The position numbers and the translations under genes were made by a program. This document shows, one piece after another, positions 38,900 to 52,244 of a stretch of DNA of 64,000 nt (the first letter of the stretch is position 1; each line of letters starts with the position of its first letter). Origin of the DNA: Leifsonia sp. Root112D2 (lineage in GTDB: Bacteria; Actinomycetota; Actinomycetes; Actinomycetales; Microbacteriaceae); NCBI RefSeq assembly GCF_001424905.1, contig NZ_LMCU01000001.1, positions 2,721,480 through 2,785,479 of the forward strand, in the 5' to 3' direction. The notes under the pieces were generated by a model. The model ran no database searches. It worked only from the letters and a program-made list of their open reading frames with translations, and was not told where the DNA came from.

Positions 38900-40129
38900 A
38901 TGCTTCGTTGGCTGACCGCCGGAGAGTCTCACGGCCCGGAACTCATCGCAATCCTCGAGGGCCTGCCCGCTGGCGTGCCCGTCTCGCTCGACGGCATCCG
39001 TGCCGACCTGGAGCGTCGCAAGCTCGGGTACGGGCGAGGCGCCCGCATGAAGTTTGAGCAGGACGAACTGAACCTCTCCGGTGGTGTGCGCCACGGCCTC
39101 AGCCTCGGCAGCCCGGTGGCACTGCGTATCGGCAATACCGAATGGCCCAAGTGGCGCGACGTCATGAGCGCGGAGCCGGTGGAGCCGGAGAAACTCACGG
39201 GTGCGCGCGGTGCCGCGCTGACCCGGCCGCGGCCCGGTCACGCCGATCTGGTCGGCATGCAGAAATACGGATTCGACGAGGCCCGCCCCGTGCTCGAACG
39301 CGCAAGCGCGCGCGAGACGGCCGCCCGCGTCGCTCTCGGCGCCGTCGCCCGGGCGTTCCTCGCGGAACTCGGTATCGAGCTCGTCAGCCACACGCTCTCC
39401 ATCGGCCCCGTACGCGTGCCCGAGGGGCGCCCGCTTCCCGAACCGGATGATGTCCAGGCGCTCGATGAGGATCCGCTGCGGTGTTTCGACCCCGGGACAT
39501 CCGCCGCCATGGTGGCCGAGGTCGATGCCGCTCGTAAAGACGGCGACACCCTCGGCGGAGTCGTCGAGGTGCTCGCTTACGGCCTGCCGCCGGGGCTCGG
39601 CTCGCATGTGCACTGGGACCGCCGCCTCGACTCACAGCTCGCGGCGGCGCTCATGGGCATCCAGGCCATCAAGGGCGTCGAGGTGGGCGACGGTTTTCTC
39701 ACGACGAGACGGCGCGGATCCGAGGCCCACGACGAACTTTTCGCCACCGACGGTGAGATCACACGCTCCAGCGACAGGGCCGGTGGCACCGAGGGCGGAA
39801 TGTCAACGGGCATGGTGCTGCGGGTACGTGCCGGCATGAAGCCCATCGCCACCATCCCGCACGCGCTGCGCACGGTCGATGTCGCGACCACGGAGGCGGC
39901 CGTCGCACACCACCAGCGTTCGGATGTCTGCGCCGTACCCGCCGCCGGCGTCGTCGCCGAGGCGATGGTTGCGCTCGTGCTCGCCAACTCGGTGCTCGAG
40001 AAGTTCGGCGGCGACTCAGTTGCCGAGACGCTGCGCAACCTCACGAGCTACGTGGCGTCCATCCCGCCGGGGCTGAAGACCGGAAGTACCATGACGCCGC
40101 ACCCGGCCGAAGGACCTGATATCGCGTGA
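38900..40129 (+). CDS. aroC: Chorismate synthase
   Basis: The 409-residue protein starts '[28 protein letters not shown]' and has '[13 protein letters not shown]', '[33 protein letters not shown]' and '[25 protein letters not shown]', which are the FMN and EPSP binding signatures. It converts EPSP to chorismate. Its stop overlaps the aroK GTG by four bases, so translation is coupled to aroK and aroB. A leaderless start is possible. Confidence 0.97.
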   Translation: MLRWLTAGESHGPELIAILEGLPAGVPVSLDGIRADLERRKLGYGRGARMKFEQDELNLSGGVRHGLSLGSPVALRIGNTEWPKWRDVMSAEPVEPEKLTGARGAALTRPRPGHADLVGMQKYGFDEARPVLERASARETAARVALGAVARAFLAELGIELVSHTLSIGPVRVPEGRPLPEPDDVQALDEDPLRCFDPGTSAAMVAEVDAARKDGDTLGGVVEVLAYGLPPGLGSHVHWDRRLDSQLAAALMGIQAIKGVEVGDGFLTTRRRGSEAHDELFATDGEITRSSDRAGGTEGGMSTGMVLRVRAGMKPIATIPHALRTVDVATTEAAVAHHQRSDVCAVPAAGVVAEAMVALVLANSVLEKFGGDSVAETLRNLTSYVASIPPGLKTGSTMTPHPAEGPDIA

Positions 40130-40614
40130 GCGTCGTACTCATCGGGGCGCCCGCAGCGGGCAAGACGCGCCTCGGCAAAAGGCTTGCGCCGCGCCTCGGA
40201 CTCGAACTCATCGATACCGACCGGCTGATCGTCGCCGAACACGGCCCGATCGTCGAGATCTTCCAGCGCCACGGGGAGCCGCACTTTCGTGCCATCGAAC
40301 GCGCCACCGTCGCCGAGGCACTCACCCGCGACGCGGTCGTCTCGCTGGGCGGCGGCGCCGTTCTCGACGCAGATACACAGCGTGACCTGGCCGGGGCATC
40401 CGTCATTCTGCTGACGGTGACGGCCGAGGCCGTCAAGGCGCGCATCGGCAACGGCAAGCGTCCGCTCGTGACGAGCATGGAGGTATGGCAGAGCCTGGTC
40501 GACAAGCGCACGCCGCTCTACACTTCGCTCGCCGACTTCACCATCGACACCTCGACGCGTCCACTCGACGACATCGCCGACGACATCGCCCGCTGGGTTA
40601 AGGAGAACTCGTGA
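40126..40614 (+). CDS. aroK: Shikimate kinase
   Basis: The 162-residue P-loop kinase has '[15 protein letters not shown]' (Walker A, about 5-18), 'DTDRLI' for shikimate binding, 'FRAIERATV' with the binding Arg and '[11 protein letters not shown]'. It phosphorylates shikimate. GTG start within the aroC stop; its own stop overlaps the aroB GTG. The lid region 'KRPL' is in 'NGKRPLVTS'. Confidence 0.95.
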   Translation: MSVVLIGAPAAGKTRLGKRLAPRLGLELIDTDRLIVAEHGPIVEIFQRHGEPHFRAIERATVAEALTRDAVVSLGGGAVLDADTQRDLAGASVILLTVTAEAVKARIGNGKRPLVTSMEVWQSLVDKRTPLYTSLADFTIDTSTRPLDDIADDIARWVKENS

Positions 40615-41684
40615 GTATCACGACCATCACCGTTGCCGGGCAGAATCCCTACCCGGTTCTGATAGGCAACGGCCTGCGCAACTCCATCGCCGAGTCGCTG
40701 CCCGACGGTGTGCGCAAGGTGCTCGTGGTGCACCCGCCCACTCTCGCGGTGGCCGCCGCCGAGTTGCGGGAAGGGCTCTCAGGTTCCGTGGAGGTGCTCC
40801 TGGCGGAGATTCCTGATGCCGAGGCCGGCAAGCGCGTCGAGGTCGCCGCATTCTGCTGGCAGGTCATGGGCCAGGCCGACTTCACCCGCACGGATGCCGT
40901 GATCGGTTTCGGCGGCGGCGCAACCACCGATGTGGCCGGCTTCGTCGCTGCCACCTGGCTGCGCGGCGTGCGCCTCATCCAGGTTCCGACGACCCTGCTC
41001 GGCATGGTGGATGCCTCGGTGGGCGGCAAGACCGGCATCAACACCAACGAGGGCAAGAACCTCGTGGGATCCTTCTACGCCCCCCATGCCGTCATCGCCG
41101 ATCTGGACACCCTGAGCGCGCTGCCGCGCAACGAGATTCTCGCCGGCTTCGCCGAGGTGGTGAAGTGCGGCTTCATTGCCGAGCCGGAGATCCTGCAGAC
41201 CATCGAGGCCGATCTCGACGCGGCGACGAACCCCGAGTCGCCCCAGTTCCGGCGCATGGTCGAGCTCTCGATAGGTATCAAGGCCCGGGTGGTCGGCGAG
41301 GACTTCACCGAGCAGGGCCTGCGCGAGATTCTCAACTACGGCCACACCCTTGGCCACGCCATCGAACACACCGAGCGCTACCAGTGGCGTCACGGTGCTG
41401 CTGTCTCCATCGGCATGGTCTACGCGGCCGAGCTGGCCAGGCTCAACGGGCGGCTGTCGGATGCCGTGGTCGAGCGGCACCGCAGCATCCTTGAATCGCT
41501 GTCGCTGCCGGTCAGCTATCCCGTGGGCCGCTGGCAGACGCTGCTGTCGATCATGCAGCGCGACAAGAAGACGCGCGGTGGCATGCTGCGCTTCATCGTT
41601 CTCGACGACATCGCCCGCCCCACCATTCTGCAGGCGCCCGAGCCATCGCTCATGTTCGCCGCGTACCAGGAGATCGGCTCGTAG
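40611..41684 (+). CDS. aroB: 3-Dehydroquinate synthase
   Basis: The 357-residue protein has 'DAVIGFGGGATTDVAGFVAATWLRGVRLIQVPTTLLGMVDASVGGKTGINTNEGKNLVGSFYAP', the NAD and substrate region, and the zinc ligands in 'EVVKCGFI', 'NYGHTLGHAIE' and 'WRHGAAVSIGM'. It closes the ring of DAHP to 3-dehydroquinate. GTG start overlaps the aroK stop by four bases, so aroC-K-B make one translational block. AroD/AroQ is not in view. Confidence 0.96.
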   Translation: MSITTITVAGQNPYPVLIGNGLRNSIAESLPDGVRKVLVVHPPTLAVAAAELREGLSGSVEVLLAEIPDAEAGKRVEVAAFCWQVMGQADFTRTDAVIGFGGGATTDVAGFVAATWLRGVRLIQVPTTLLGMVDASVGGKTGINTNEGKNLVGSFYAPHAVIADLDTLSALPRNEILAGFAEVVKCGFIAEPEILQTIEADLDAATNPESPQFRRMVELSIGIKARVVGEDFTEQGLREILNYGHTLGHAIEHTERYQWRHGAAVSIGMVYAAELARLNGRLSDAVVERHRSILESLSLPVSYPVGRWQTLLSIMQRDKKTRGGMLRFIVLDDIARPTILQAPEPSLMFAAYQEIGS

Positions 41685-41714
41685 CGACTGTACTGAGCGG
41701 CGCCAAGCTTTCGT

Positions 41715-41720
41715 TAGACT
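41715..41720 (+). promoter_or_regulatory. -10-like TAGACT of efp (leaderless)
   Basis: TAGACT (part of TTAGACT) ends six bases before ATG 41727 and the spacer GAAGCA is not a ribosome-binding site. The transcript would begin at or next to the start codon. Confidence 0.5.
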
Positions 41721-41726
41721 GAAGCA

Positions 41727-42290
41727 ATGGCATCTACCGCTGATATCCGCAACGGCGTCGTTCTCAACATGGACGGCCAGCTCTGGACCGTGATCGAGTT
41801 CCAACACGTCAAGCCCGGCAAGGGTGGCGCATTCGTGCGCACCAAGCTCAAGAACGTGACGAGCGGCAAGACCGTCGACCGCACCTTCAACGCCGGAGCG
41901 AAGATCGAGACCGCGAACGTGGATCGTCGCGACTTCAGCTACCTCTACCAGGACGGCGAAAGCTACGTGTTCATGGACACGAGCGACTACGACCAGCTCA
42001 CGGTTTCCTCCGTTGTGGTCGGCGACGCAGCCAACTTCATGCTCGAGAACCAGGCCGTGACGGTGGCCCTGCACGACGGTGAGCCGCTCTACGTCGAGCT
42101 GCCGGCATCCGTCGTTCTTGAGATCACCTACACGGAGCCCGGTCTGCAGGGCGACCGTTCCACGGGGGGTACCAAGCCGGCCACGGTGGAGACCGGCCAC
42201 CAGATTCAGGTTCCGCTGTTCCTCGAGACCGGCACCAAGGTCAAGGTCGACACCCGCACGGGCGACTACCTCAGCCGCGTCAACGACTAG
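41727..42290 (+). CDS. efp: Elongation factor P
   Basis: The 187-residue protein has the three beta-barrel EF-P domains: '[36 protein letters not shown]' with Lys32 at the tip of the KOW-like loop, '[10 protein letters not shown]', and the C-terminal OB signature '[44 protein letters not shown]'. It helps the ribosome at polyproline. Since it lies behind a -10 six bases before ATG it is probably leaderless. nusB follows after 20 bases. Confidence 0.97.
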   Translation: MASTADIRNGVVLNMDGQLWTVIEFQHVKPGKGGAFVRTKLKNVTSGKTVDRTFNAGAKIETANVDRRDFSYLYQDGESYVFMDTSDYDQLTVSSVVVGDAANFMLENQAVTVALHDGEPLYVELPASVVLEITYTEPGLQGDRSTGGTKPATVETGHQIQVPLFLETGTKVKVDTRTGDYLSRVND

Positions 42291-42310
42291 CACGGAGATC
42301 TCCCGCACAC

Positions 42311-42730
42311 ATGAGTGCCCGCAGCAAGGCCCGCAAGAGGGCCATCGACATTCTGTATGCCGCAGACGTTCGCCAGATTTCCATTCGCGATGCGCTCGCC
42401 CAGGAGGCGGAGCGCGCCGCCGGTGAGCCGCAGCGCGAAGGCTCCTGGCTGTACGCCCGCGAGATCATCGACGGCGTGATGGATCACGGCGACGAGATCG
42501 ACGAACTGATCGAAACATATGCCCAGGGCTGGGCGCTGTCCCGCATGCCCGCCGTCGACCGCGCGATTCTGCGCATCGGCGTCTGGGAGACTCTGTTCAA
42601 CGACGAGGTGCCCGAGGGGGTGGCCATCTCGGAGGCCGTCGAGTCGGCGACGACCCTGTCGACGGATGACTCGGCCGGCTTCGTGAACGGGCTGCTGGCC
42701 AAGATCGCACAGACCAGGCCTTCGAAATGA
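42311..42730 (+). CDS. nusB: Transcription antitermination factor NusB
   Basis: The 139-residue all-helical protein has the Arg-rich start 'SARSKARKRAIDILYAADV', then 'AVDRAILRIGVWETLFNDEVPEGVAISEAVESATTLSTDDSAGFVNGLLAKIA', the NusB core. It binds boxA RNA with S10 in rRNA antitermination. Its TGA overlaps the next gene's ATG by four bases. Confidence 0.95.
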   Translation: MSARSKARKRAIDILYAADVRQISIRDALAQEAERAAGEPQREGSWLYAREIIDGVMDHGDEIDELIETYAQGWALSRMPAVDRAILRIGVWETLFNDEVPEGVAISEAVESATTLSTDDSAGFVNGLLAKIAQTRPSK

Positions 42731-43422
42731 GAATCGGCGCGCGCCTGGCCGCCATACTGCTCGCGGGCGTCGTCGTCAGCTCTCTTGCGGCCTGCGCGCC
42801 ACAGGGCGACTCCGCGTCGAACCCGAAGTCGCCCGCTCCGGTTGCCACCGGGACCGTGGGTGCCGCCCACCTCGACGACGGCTACCTTGTTGCGGGCACC
42901 GGCGCAAAAGCGGTCGACATGTACTTCGACGCGATGTGCCCCGTGTGCAACGTTTTCGAGCAGACCAACGGGCAGAAGATCGCGGACGCGGTGAATGCCG
43001 GTGACGTCACGCTGCGACTGCACCCCATGACGTTCCTCGATCGCGGATCGCAGGGCACTGAGTACTCCACTCGCGCCGCGGCCGCCCTCACCTGCGTTGC
43101 GGCACAGGAGCCGCGGTCCATCCTGGCGTACCTGCAGGAACTCTATGCGAACCAGCCGCAGGAGAATTCGAAAGGGCTCGACGACAGCGAGCTGATTTCA
43201 CTGGCGAGCAAGGCGAACGCGCCCGACATCACGTCGTGCGTGAACGCCGGAACGTACCGCAGCTGGGCTCAGAGCGTGAACGAGAAGGCCCTGGCCGGCC
43301 CGGTGAAGGGCACGCCGAACAACAAGATCGAGGGAACCCCGACCGTGCTCGTCAACGGGCACATGTTCGACGGACATGTCGACGACGCGCCCGCCTTCAA
43401 CACTTTTTTTGCCGCGAACTGA
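42727..43422 (+). CDS. DsbA-like thioredoxin-fold lipoprotein
   Basis: The 231-residue protein starts with a lipoprotein signal peptide: basic 'MRIGARL', a hydrophobic stretch and the lipobox LAAC with the lipid-modified Cys23. After a Ser/Pro/Thr-rich spacer comes a thioredoxin-4/DsbA-type domain with the redox motif CPVC (Cys71, Cys74) and the cis-Pro loop 'EGTPTVLVNG'. Two further cysteines (near 122 and 169) could form a second disulfide. It would make or shuffle disulfides outside the membrane. ATG overlaps the nusB stop by four bases, so it rides on the efp-nusB message. Confidence 0.85.
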   Translation: MRIGARLAAILLAGVVVSSLAACAPQGDSASNPKSPAPVATGTVGAAHLDDGYLVAGTGAKAVDMYFDAMCPVCNVFEQTNGQKIADAVNAGDVTLRLHPMTFLDRGSQGTEYSTRAAAALTCVAAQEPRSILAYLQELYANQPQENSKGLDDSELISLASKANAPDITSCVNAGTYRSWAQSVNEKALAGPVKGTPNNKIEGTPTVLVNGHMFDGHVDDAPAFNTFFAAN

Positions 43423-43470
43423 GCTCCACCGCCGGCGCGGTATGCTGGGCACAGATAGACATCCTTTAAG

Positions 43471-43497
43471 AGCCGTCCTGTGAGACGGGGAAGGAGG
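43471..43497 (+). promoter_or_regulatory. PyrR-binding loop next to the pyrR ribosome-binding site
   Basis: CCGTC (43473-43477) and GACGG (43484-43488) close a hairpin whose loop region gives GTCCTGTGAGAC, matching the PyrR recognition loop (UCCnGnGAG). The Shine-Dalgarno GGAGG (43493-43497) lies five bases after the stem. In mycobacteria PyrR bound to such a loop blocks translation of the pyr operon when UMP is high; the same control is inferred here. A TATGCT at 43441-43446 may be the -10. Confidence 0.7.
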
Positions 43498-43502
43498 TCG
43501 GT

Positions 43503-44069
43503 TTGACGGTACGCACTGTACTGCAGCAGGCTGACATCACCCGCGCGTTGACTCGCATCTCCCACGAGATCCTGGAGTCCAATCGGGGATCTGCCGGCCT
43601 CGTTCTTCTGGGAATTCCCACCCGGGGCGTCTTTCTCGCGCGGCGCATCGCCGAGAATCTTGAGCGCATCGATCCGAGCATCAGCGCGGATGCGCTCAGC
43701 GGCTCGCTCGACGTGACGATGTACCGCGACGATCTGTCGCACAACCGCACCCGCACCCCGCAGCCCACGCAGGTGCCGACGGCAATCGACGGCAAGACCG
43801 TCGTTCTCGTCGACGACGTGCTGTTCTCGGGGCGTACCATTCGCGCGGCGCTCGATGCCCTGAACGACCTCGGGCGGCCGCGGGCCGTGCGGCTGGCCGT
43901 GCTCGTTGACCGCGGGCATCGCGAGCTGCCGATCCGCGCCGACTTCGTGGGCAAGAACCTGCCAAGTGCGACACATGAGCGCATCAATGTGCACCTCACG
44001 GAATTCGACGGCGATGAGTTCGTGACGATCGAGTCCGCCACGTCCGATGAAGGAGAGGACGAGCGATGA
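43503..44069 (+). CDS. pyrR: Pyrimidine operon regulator / uracil phosphoribosyltransferase PyrR
   Basis: The 188-residue protein has the PRTase fold with '[21 protein letters not shown]', the PRPP motif '[23 protein letters not shown]' and '[31 protein letters not shown]', all typical of PyrR. It binds pyr leader RNA in the presence of UMP. The start is TTG 43503 with a well-spaced GGAGG; no better ATG or GTG exists before the conserved region. The leader hairpin beside it is the likely target. Its stop overlaps pyrB by four bases. Confidence 0.95.
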   Translation: MTVRTVLQQADITRALTRISHEILESNRGSAGLVLLGIPTRGVFLARRIAENLERIDPSISADALSGSLDVTMYRDDLSHNRTRTPQPTQVPTAIDGKTVVLVDDVLFSGRTIRAALDALNDLGRPRAVRLAVLVDRGHRELPIRADFVGKNLPSATHERINVHLTEFDGDEFVTIESATSDEGEDER

Positions 44070-45019
44070 GGCACCTGCTCTCCACCACCGATCTCGCGCG
44101 CGACGACGCGATCCACATTCTCGATGTCGCCGAGGACATGGCCGCCGTCGCCGACCGCGAGGTCAAGAAGCTGCCGGCTCTGCGGGGCAAGACCGTGGTC
44201 AACCTCTTCTTCGAGGATTCCACCCGCACCCGCATCTCCTTCGAGGCCGCCGCCAAGCGGCTCTCCGCCGACGTGATCAACTTCAGCGCCAAGGGCTCCA
44301 GCGTCTCCAAAGGCGAGAGCCTGAAAGACACGGCACAGACGCTCGCGGCGATGGGGGCGGATGCCGTCGTCATTCGGCATCACGCATCCGGTGCACCGCA
44401 GACCCTCGCCACGAGCGGCTGGATCGACGCGGGAATCGTCAATGCGGGCGACGGCACCCACCAGCATCCCACCCAGGCTCTGCTCGACGCCTTCACGATT
44501 CGGCGTCGGTTGCACGGCGCCGCCTCACGCGGCAAGGCACTCGACGGTGTCACGGTGAGTATCGTGGGCGACATCCTGCACTCGCGCGTCGCGCGCTCGA
44601 ACGTCTGGCTGCTGCACACGCTCGGTGCCACCGTCACCCTCGTGGCTCCTCCCACGCTGCTGCCCGTTGACACGCACGCCTGGCCGGCCACCGTCAGTTA
44701 TGACCTCGATGCCGTCATTGATACACAGAAGCCCGATGTCGTGATGATGCTGCGCATTCAGGCCGAGCGCATGCACGCCTCATTCTTTCCCAACAGCCGG
44801 GAGTACTCCAGGCGCTGGGGGCTCGACGACGACAGGCTCGCCCGTCTCCGCGCGAGTAGCATGGTGATGCACCCCGGCCCGATGAATCGTGGCCTGGAAA
44901 TCTCTGCAGCGGCAGCCGACTCCGCGCAGTCGACGGTGCGTGAGCAAGTAGCCAATGGGGTGTCCGTGCGCATGGCCGCCCTGTACCTCTTGCTGTCCGG
45001 TGATCGAGAGGATTCCTGA
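44066..45019 (+). CDS. pyrB: Aspartate carbamoyltransferase catalytic subunit
   Basis: The 317-residue protein has the carbamoyl-phosphate motif '[13 protein letters not shown]', '[12 protein letters not shown]', '[18 protein letters not shown]' and '[12 protein letters not shown]'. It forms carbamoyl aspartate. There is no pyrI regulatory-subunit gene next to it, so it is probably a trimer or a dihydroorotase-associated complex. ATG overlaps the pyrR stop; pyrC follows with no gap. Confidence 0.96.
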   Translation: MRHLLSTTDLARDDAIHILDVAEDMAAVADREVKKLPALRGKTVVNLFFEDSTRTRISFEAAAKRLSADVINFSAKGSSVSKGESLKDTAQTLAAMGADAVVIRHHASGAPQTLATSGWIDAGIVNAGDGTHQHPTQALLDAFTIRRRLHGAASRGKALDGVTVSIVGDILHSRVARSNVWLLHTLGATVTLVAPPTLLPVDTHAWPATVSYDLDAVIDTQKPDVVMMLRIQAERMHASFFPNSREYSRRWGLDDDRLARLRASSMVMHPGPMNRGLEISAAAADSAQSTVREQVANGVSVRMAALYLLLSGDREDS

Positions 45020-46366
45020 ATGTCTGGCTCGAATTTCCTGATAGCTGGCGCCACGCTGGCCGATGGAACACGCACCGATCTGCTCGTCGAAAACGGCCGC
45101 ATCACCGAGACGGGCTCCGGCCTCTCGAAGGCCGGCGCGAGCGTGGTCGACGCCGACGGCCTCATCGCCCTTCCCGGCCTTGTCGACCTGCACACGCATC
45201 TGCGCGAGCCGGGCTTCGAGCAGAGTGAAACCGTGCTCACCGGCACGCGAGCAGCCGCAGCCGGGGGCTTCACCGCCGTCTTCGCCATGGCTAACACCTC
45301 ACCCGTCGCAGACACGGCCGGGGTGGTCGAGCAGGTGCTCTCGCTCGGCGAGCGTGCCGGTTATGCCACGGTGCGCCCGATCGGTGCCGTCACGGTGGGT
45401 CTTGCGGGGGAGAGGCTCGCCGAACTCGGCGCGATGGCCGCCTCTCGTGCGGCCGTTCGCGTCTTCTCCGACGACGGCAAATGTGTCTCCGACCCGCTGC
45501 TCATGCGTCGTGCGCTCGAATACGTCAAGGCCTTCAACGGCGTCATAGCCCAGCACGCGCAGGAACCACGCCTCACCGAGGATGCGCAGATGAACGAGGG
45601 CGCACTCTCGGGCGAACTCGGCCTTGCCGGCTGGCCTGCCGTGGCCGAGGAGTCGATCATCGCGCGTGATGTGTTGCTCGCCGAGCACGTCGGCTCACGC
45701 CTGCACGTCTGCCATGTCTCCACCGCCGGTTCGGTCGACGTGATCCGCTGGGCGAAAGCCCGCGGCATCGCCGTGACCGCCGAGGTCACCCCGCACCACC
45801 TGCTGCTCACGGAACAGCTCGCCAGGAGCTACGACGCCCGGTACAAGGTGAATCCGCCGCTGCGCCGTAGCGAAGACGTCGAGGCCCTTCGTGCGGGTCT
45901 CGCCGACGGCACCATCGACATCGTCGCGACCGACCACGCGCCGCACCCCATCGAGGCGAAGGACTGCGAGTGGGATGCGGCGGCGTTCGGCATGGTCGGC
46001 TTGGAGTCCGCGCTCTCGGTTGTGCACGCATCCGTTGTCGCCACTGACATGCTCGACTGGGCGGATGTGGCGCGCGTGCTCTCGACGACACCGGCGGCCA
46101 TCGGGGGCCTTGGCGGTCACGGCGCAGAGCTGGCAGCCGGCGGTGCCGCCGATTTCACGCTGTACGACCCCGCCGCCACACGCAGCTTCGCGGTCGAAGA
46201 CCTCGCCGGCAAGGGCGTCAATTCACCGTATCTGGGTGCGCAGCTGCCCGGCCGCGTGCTCTTCACCTTCCGCGATGGTTACCCAACCGTCGCGAACGGC
46301 GTTCTTGCCGACGTCGCAGAAACCGCGGCTCACGCTGCGAGCCGGCTGGAGGCCGTTCATGGATAA
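45020..46366 (+). CDS. pyrC: Dihydroorotase
   Basis: The 448-residue type I dihydroorotase has the metal-binding HxH in 'DLHTHLREPG' (His58, His60), 'RVFSDDGKCV', 'HVCHVSTAGSVDVIRWAK', 'EVTPHHLLLTEQ' and 'IDIVATDHAPH' with the catalytic Asp. It cyclises carbamoyl aspartate. The start abuts the pyrB stop directly, and the next gene overlaps its 3' end by eight bases. Confidence 0.96.
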   Translation: MSGSNFLIAGATLADGTRTDLLVENGRITETGSGLSKAGASVVDADGLIALPGLVDLHTHLREPGFEQSETVLTGTRAAAAGGFTAVFAMANTSPVADTAGVVEQVLSLGERAGYATVRPIGAVTVGLAGERLAELGAMAASRAAVRVFSDDGKCVSDPLLMRRALEYVKAFNGVIAQHAQEPRLTEDAQMNEGALSGELGLAGWPAVAEESIIARDVLLAEHVGSRLHVCHVSTAGSVDVIRWAKARGIAVTAEVTPHHLLLTEQLARSYDARYKVNPPLRRSEDVEALRAGLADGTIDIVATDHAPHPIEAKDCEWDAAAFGMVGLESALSVVHASVVATDMLDWADVARVLSTTPAAIGGLGGHGAELAAGGAADFTLYDPAATRSFAVEDLAGKGVNSPYLGAQLPGRVLFTFRDGYPTVANGVLADVAETAAHAASRLEAVHG

Positions 46367-46898
46367 GGCTCTTCCCACCATCGTGATAGCCGCGATCTTC
46401 GTGCTCGTGATTGTGCTCATGGTGCTCAGCTGGCGACGACGGACCAGGCGCGACGCGGCCCACGCGCCCCGGCCCGTGGCTGCGGATGCCCGTGGCACCG
46501 AGCTCGCCTCGGCCAACGTGCTGTATGTGGCCACAACGGCTCACGGCGAGCCGCTTCAGCGCCTCGCCGTCACCGGGCTCGGCTTTCGCGGAAAGGCACG
46601 ACTGGTGGTCTTCGACGGTGGCGTCTCGCTGACCGTCGTCGGCGCAGACGAGGTCTTCATCGCGGCATCTGAGCTGCTGCAGATCGCGCAGGCCACCTGG
46701 ACCATCGACCGCGTTGTGGAGAAAGACGGCCTCGTTCTCGTGGCCTGGCGCGGCGGGGAGGGTGTGGCCATCGACAGCTATGTGCGCGTCGTCGATGCCG
46801 ACGATCGCATGCGCCTGATGGCCGCGATGCGCACGATTTGCCCCGCAGCAACACCATCGACAACGTCCGGAACGACAGGAACAGGGAGCACGAAATAG
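46359..46898 (+). CDS. Conserved membrane protein of the pyr operon
   Basis: The 179-residue protein has one N-terminal membrane helix ('[28 protein letters not shown]') and a cytosolic domain of about 110 residues with strands '[62 protein letters not shown]', resembling a PH-like barrel, then a Thr/Gly-rich tail. The same kind of protein lies between pyrC and carA in mycobacteria (the Rv1382 type). Its role in pyrimidine synthesis is unknown. ATG 46359 overlaps pyrC; its stop overlaps the carA GTG by one base. Confidence 0.8.
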   Translation: MDKALPTIVIAAIFVLVIVLMVLSWRRRTRRDAAHAPRPVAADARGTELASANVLYVATTAHGEPLQRLAVTGLGFRGKARLVVFDGGVSLTVVGADEVFIAASELLQIAQATWTIDRVVEKDGLVLVAWRGGEGVAIDSYVRVVDADDRMRLMAAMRTICPAATPSTTSGTTGTGSTK

Positions 46899-48069
46899 TG
46901 GCAGAGAGCATGGCGAAATACGAGCCGGCGGTACTCGTTCTTGAGGACGGCAACCGATACGTCGGGCGTGCATACGGCGCACGTGGGCGCACACTCGGCG
47001 AGGCAGTGTTCGCGACAGGCATGACCGGCTATCAGGAGACCCTGACCGATCCGTCATACGCGGGGCAGATCGTTCTGATGACGGCGCCGCACATCGGCAA
47101 CACCGGCACCAACGACGAGGACATGGAGTCTCGCCGCATCTGGGTCGCCGGTTTCGTCGTGCGCGAGCCCTCGCGCATAGTCTCGAACTTTCGGGCCACC
47201 CGAAGCCTCGACGATGACCTGGTGGCCGGGGCCGTTGTGGGCATCAGCGGCATCGATACGCGTGCGGTGACCCGTCACATCCGCTCGGCAGGGGCGATGC
47301 GTGCCGGCGTTTTCTCGGGCGAAGACTTCTCCCTCTCCGACGGCGAGCAGCTCTCGCTGGTGCGCGACGCCGCTTCGATGGCCGGCCGGAATCTTTCCGC
47401 CGAGGTCTCCACACCCGAACCGTTCACTCTTGAGGCCACGAGCGAGCGCATCGGGTCGGTGGCCGTGCTCGATCTCGGTGTCAAGAAGTCCACCCTCGAC
47501 TATCTGGCCGCCCGCGGCTTCGACGTACACGTGCTGCCCCAGTCTGTGACGGCATCCGATGTACTGGCTCTCGACGTCGATGCCCTGTTCTACTCCAACG
47601 GTCCGGGAGACCCGGCGGCATCCGACGCGCATGTCGAGCTGCTGCGCGAGACACTGAAGGCGAAGTTGCCGTACTTCGGCATTTGCTTCGGCAACCAGCT
47701 GCTGGGTCGCGCGCTCGGCTTCGGCACGTACAAACTGCCGTTCGGGCACCGTGGCATCAACCAGCCCGTGCTCGACAAGAAGACCGGGCGCGTGGAGATC
47801 ACCTCGCAGAATCACGGATTCGCGGTCGACGCGCCCCTCGAGGGAATCATCGACTCGCCGGCCGGACTCGGACGCGTCGAGGTGAGCCACTTCAGCCTCA
47901 ACGACAACGTGGTTGAGGGCTTGAACTGCCTCGACCTCAATGCCTTCAGCGTGCAGTATCACCCCGAGGCAGCCGCCGGTCCGCACGACGCCAATTACCT
48001 CTTCGACCGGTTCAGGGACATGGTCCTTGCAGGTACATCGAGCCAGAACACCGCAAAGGACTCCAAGTA

Positions 48070-48070
<1 letters not shown>
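46898..48070 (+). CDS. carA: Carbamoyl-phosphate synthase small (glutaminase) subunit
   Basis: The 390-residue protein has the CarA N-terminal domain ('[47 protein letters not shown]') and a class I glutaminase with Cys263 in '[12 protein letters not shown]' and His355/Glu357 in '[12 protein letters not shown]'. It supplies ammonia to CarB. I chose GTG 46898 because GGGAG lies nine bases upstream and the membrane-protein stop overlaps it; ATG 46910 is the alternative. Its TAA overlaps the carB ATG by one base. Confidence 0.95.
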
Positions 48071-51365
<3,295 letters not shown>

Positions 51366-51369
<4 letters not shown>

Positions 51370-52244
51370 GTCAGGGCGCATCGTTCGGCGCCCGTCTGAA
51401 TGATGCCATCCTCGAACGCGGCGCGCTGTGCGTGGGAGTCGACCCACATGCGTATCTGCTGAGCGAGTGGGGCCTGCCCGATTCCGCGTCGGGCGTCGAG
51501 CAATTCGGCCTGCGTGTCGTGGATGCCACGGCCGGCCGAATCGGCATCGTCAAGCCTCAGGTCGCCTTCTTCGAGCGACACGGTTCCGCCGGTTACGCCG
51601 CTCTCGAGCGAGTCATCCGCGCCGCGCGGGAGGCCGGTTTGCTGGTCATCGCCGACGTCAAGCGCGGCGATCTCGGCAGCAGCGTCGAGGCATATGGACA
51701 GGCCTGGCTGCAGCCCGGCTCCCCACTGGAAGTCGACGCCATGACGGTGTCGGCCTTCCAGGGCCTCGGTTCACTCGACGCGCCGTTGCGCCTCGCGGCC
51801 GAACACGGCAAGGGCCTCTTCGTGCTCGCGGCCACCTCCAATCCCGAGGCCGCGGCCATTCAGCAGGCCGTGCTGGCCTCCTCCCGGCATTCGGCGGCGC
51901 GCACGATGACGGTGGCACGTGCGATCATCGAAGACGTGACGGCGTTCAATCAGACCCAGCCGACGGCATCCTTCGCCTCAGTCGGCGTTGTGCTCGGGGC
52001 GACTCTTGATCTTGCCGAGTTCGGTATCGACACGAGCACGCCGGCAGCATCGAACATCCTTCCCGTTCTCGCACCGGGCTTCGGTCATCAGGGCGCACAG
52101 CTGGCCGACGCGGCACGAATCTACGGTGCGCTGGTCGCAGGCCTGATCGTCAGCGAATCGCGTGCGGTGCTCTCCGCAGGCCCCGATGGCCTGGCCGACG
52201 CCATAGGGAAACGGGCCGCAGAGGTGAGGTCAACCCTTGGTTGA
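51366..52244 (+). CDS. pyrF: Orotidine 5'-phosphate decarboxylase (PyrF type 2)
   Basis: The 292-residue protein has the catalytic '[11 protein letters not shown]' (Asp97, Lys99, Asp102), '[14 protein letters not shown]' and '[11 protein letters not shown]' of the longer actinobacterial PyrF subfamily. It decarboxylates OMP to UMP. ATG 51366 overlaps the carB stop by four bases, and its own stop overlaps the gmk TTG by eight. pyrE and pyrD are not in view. Confidence 0.95.
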
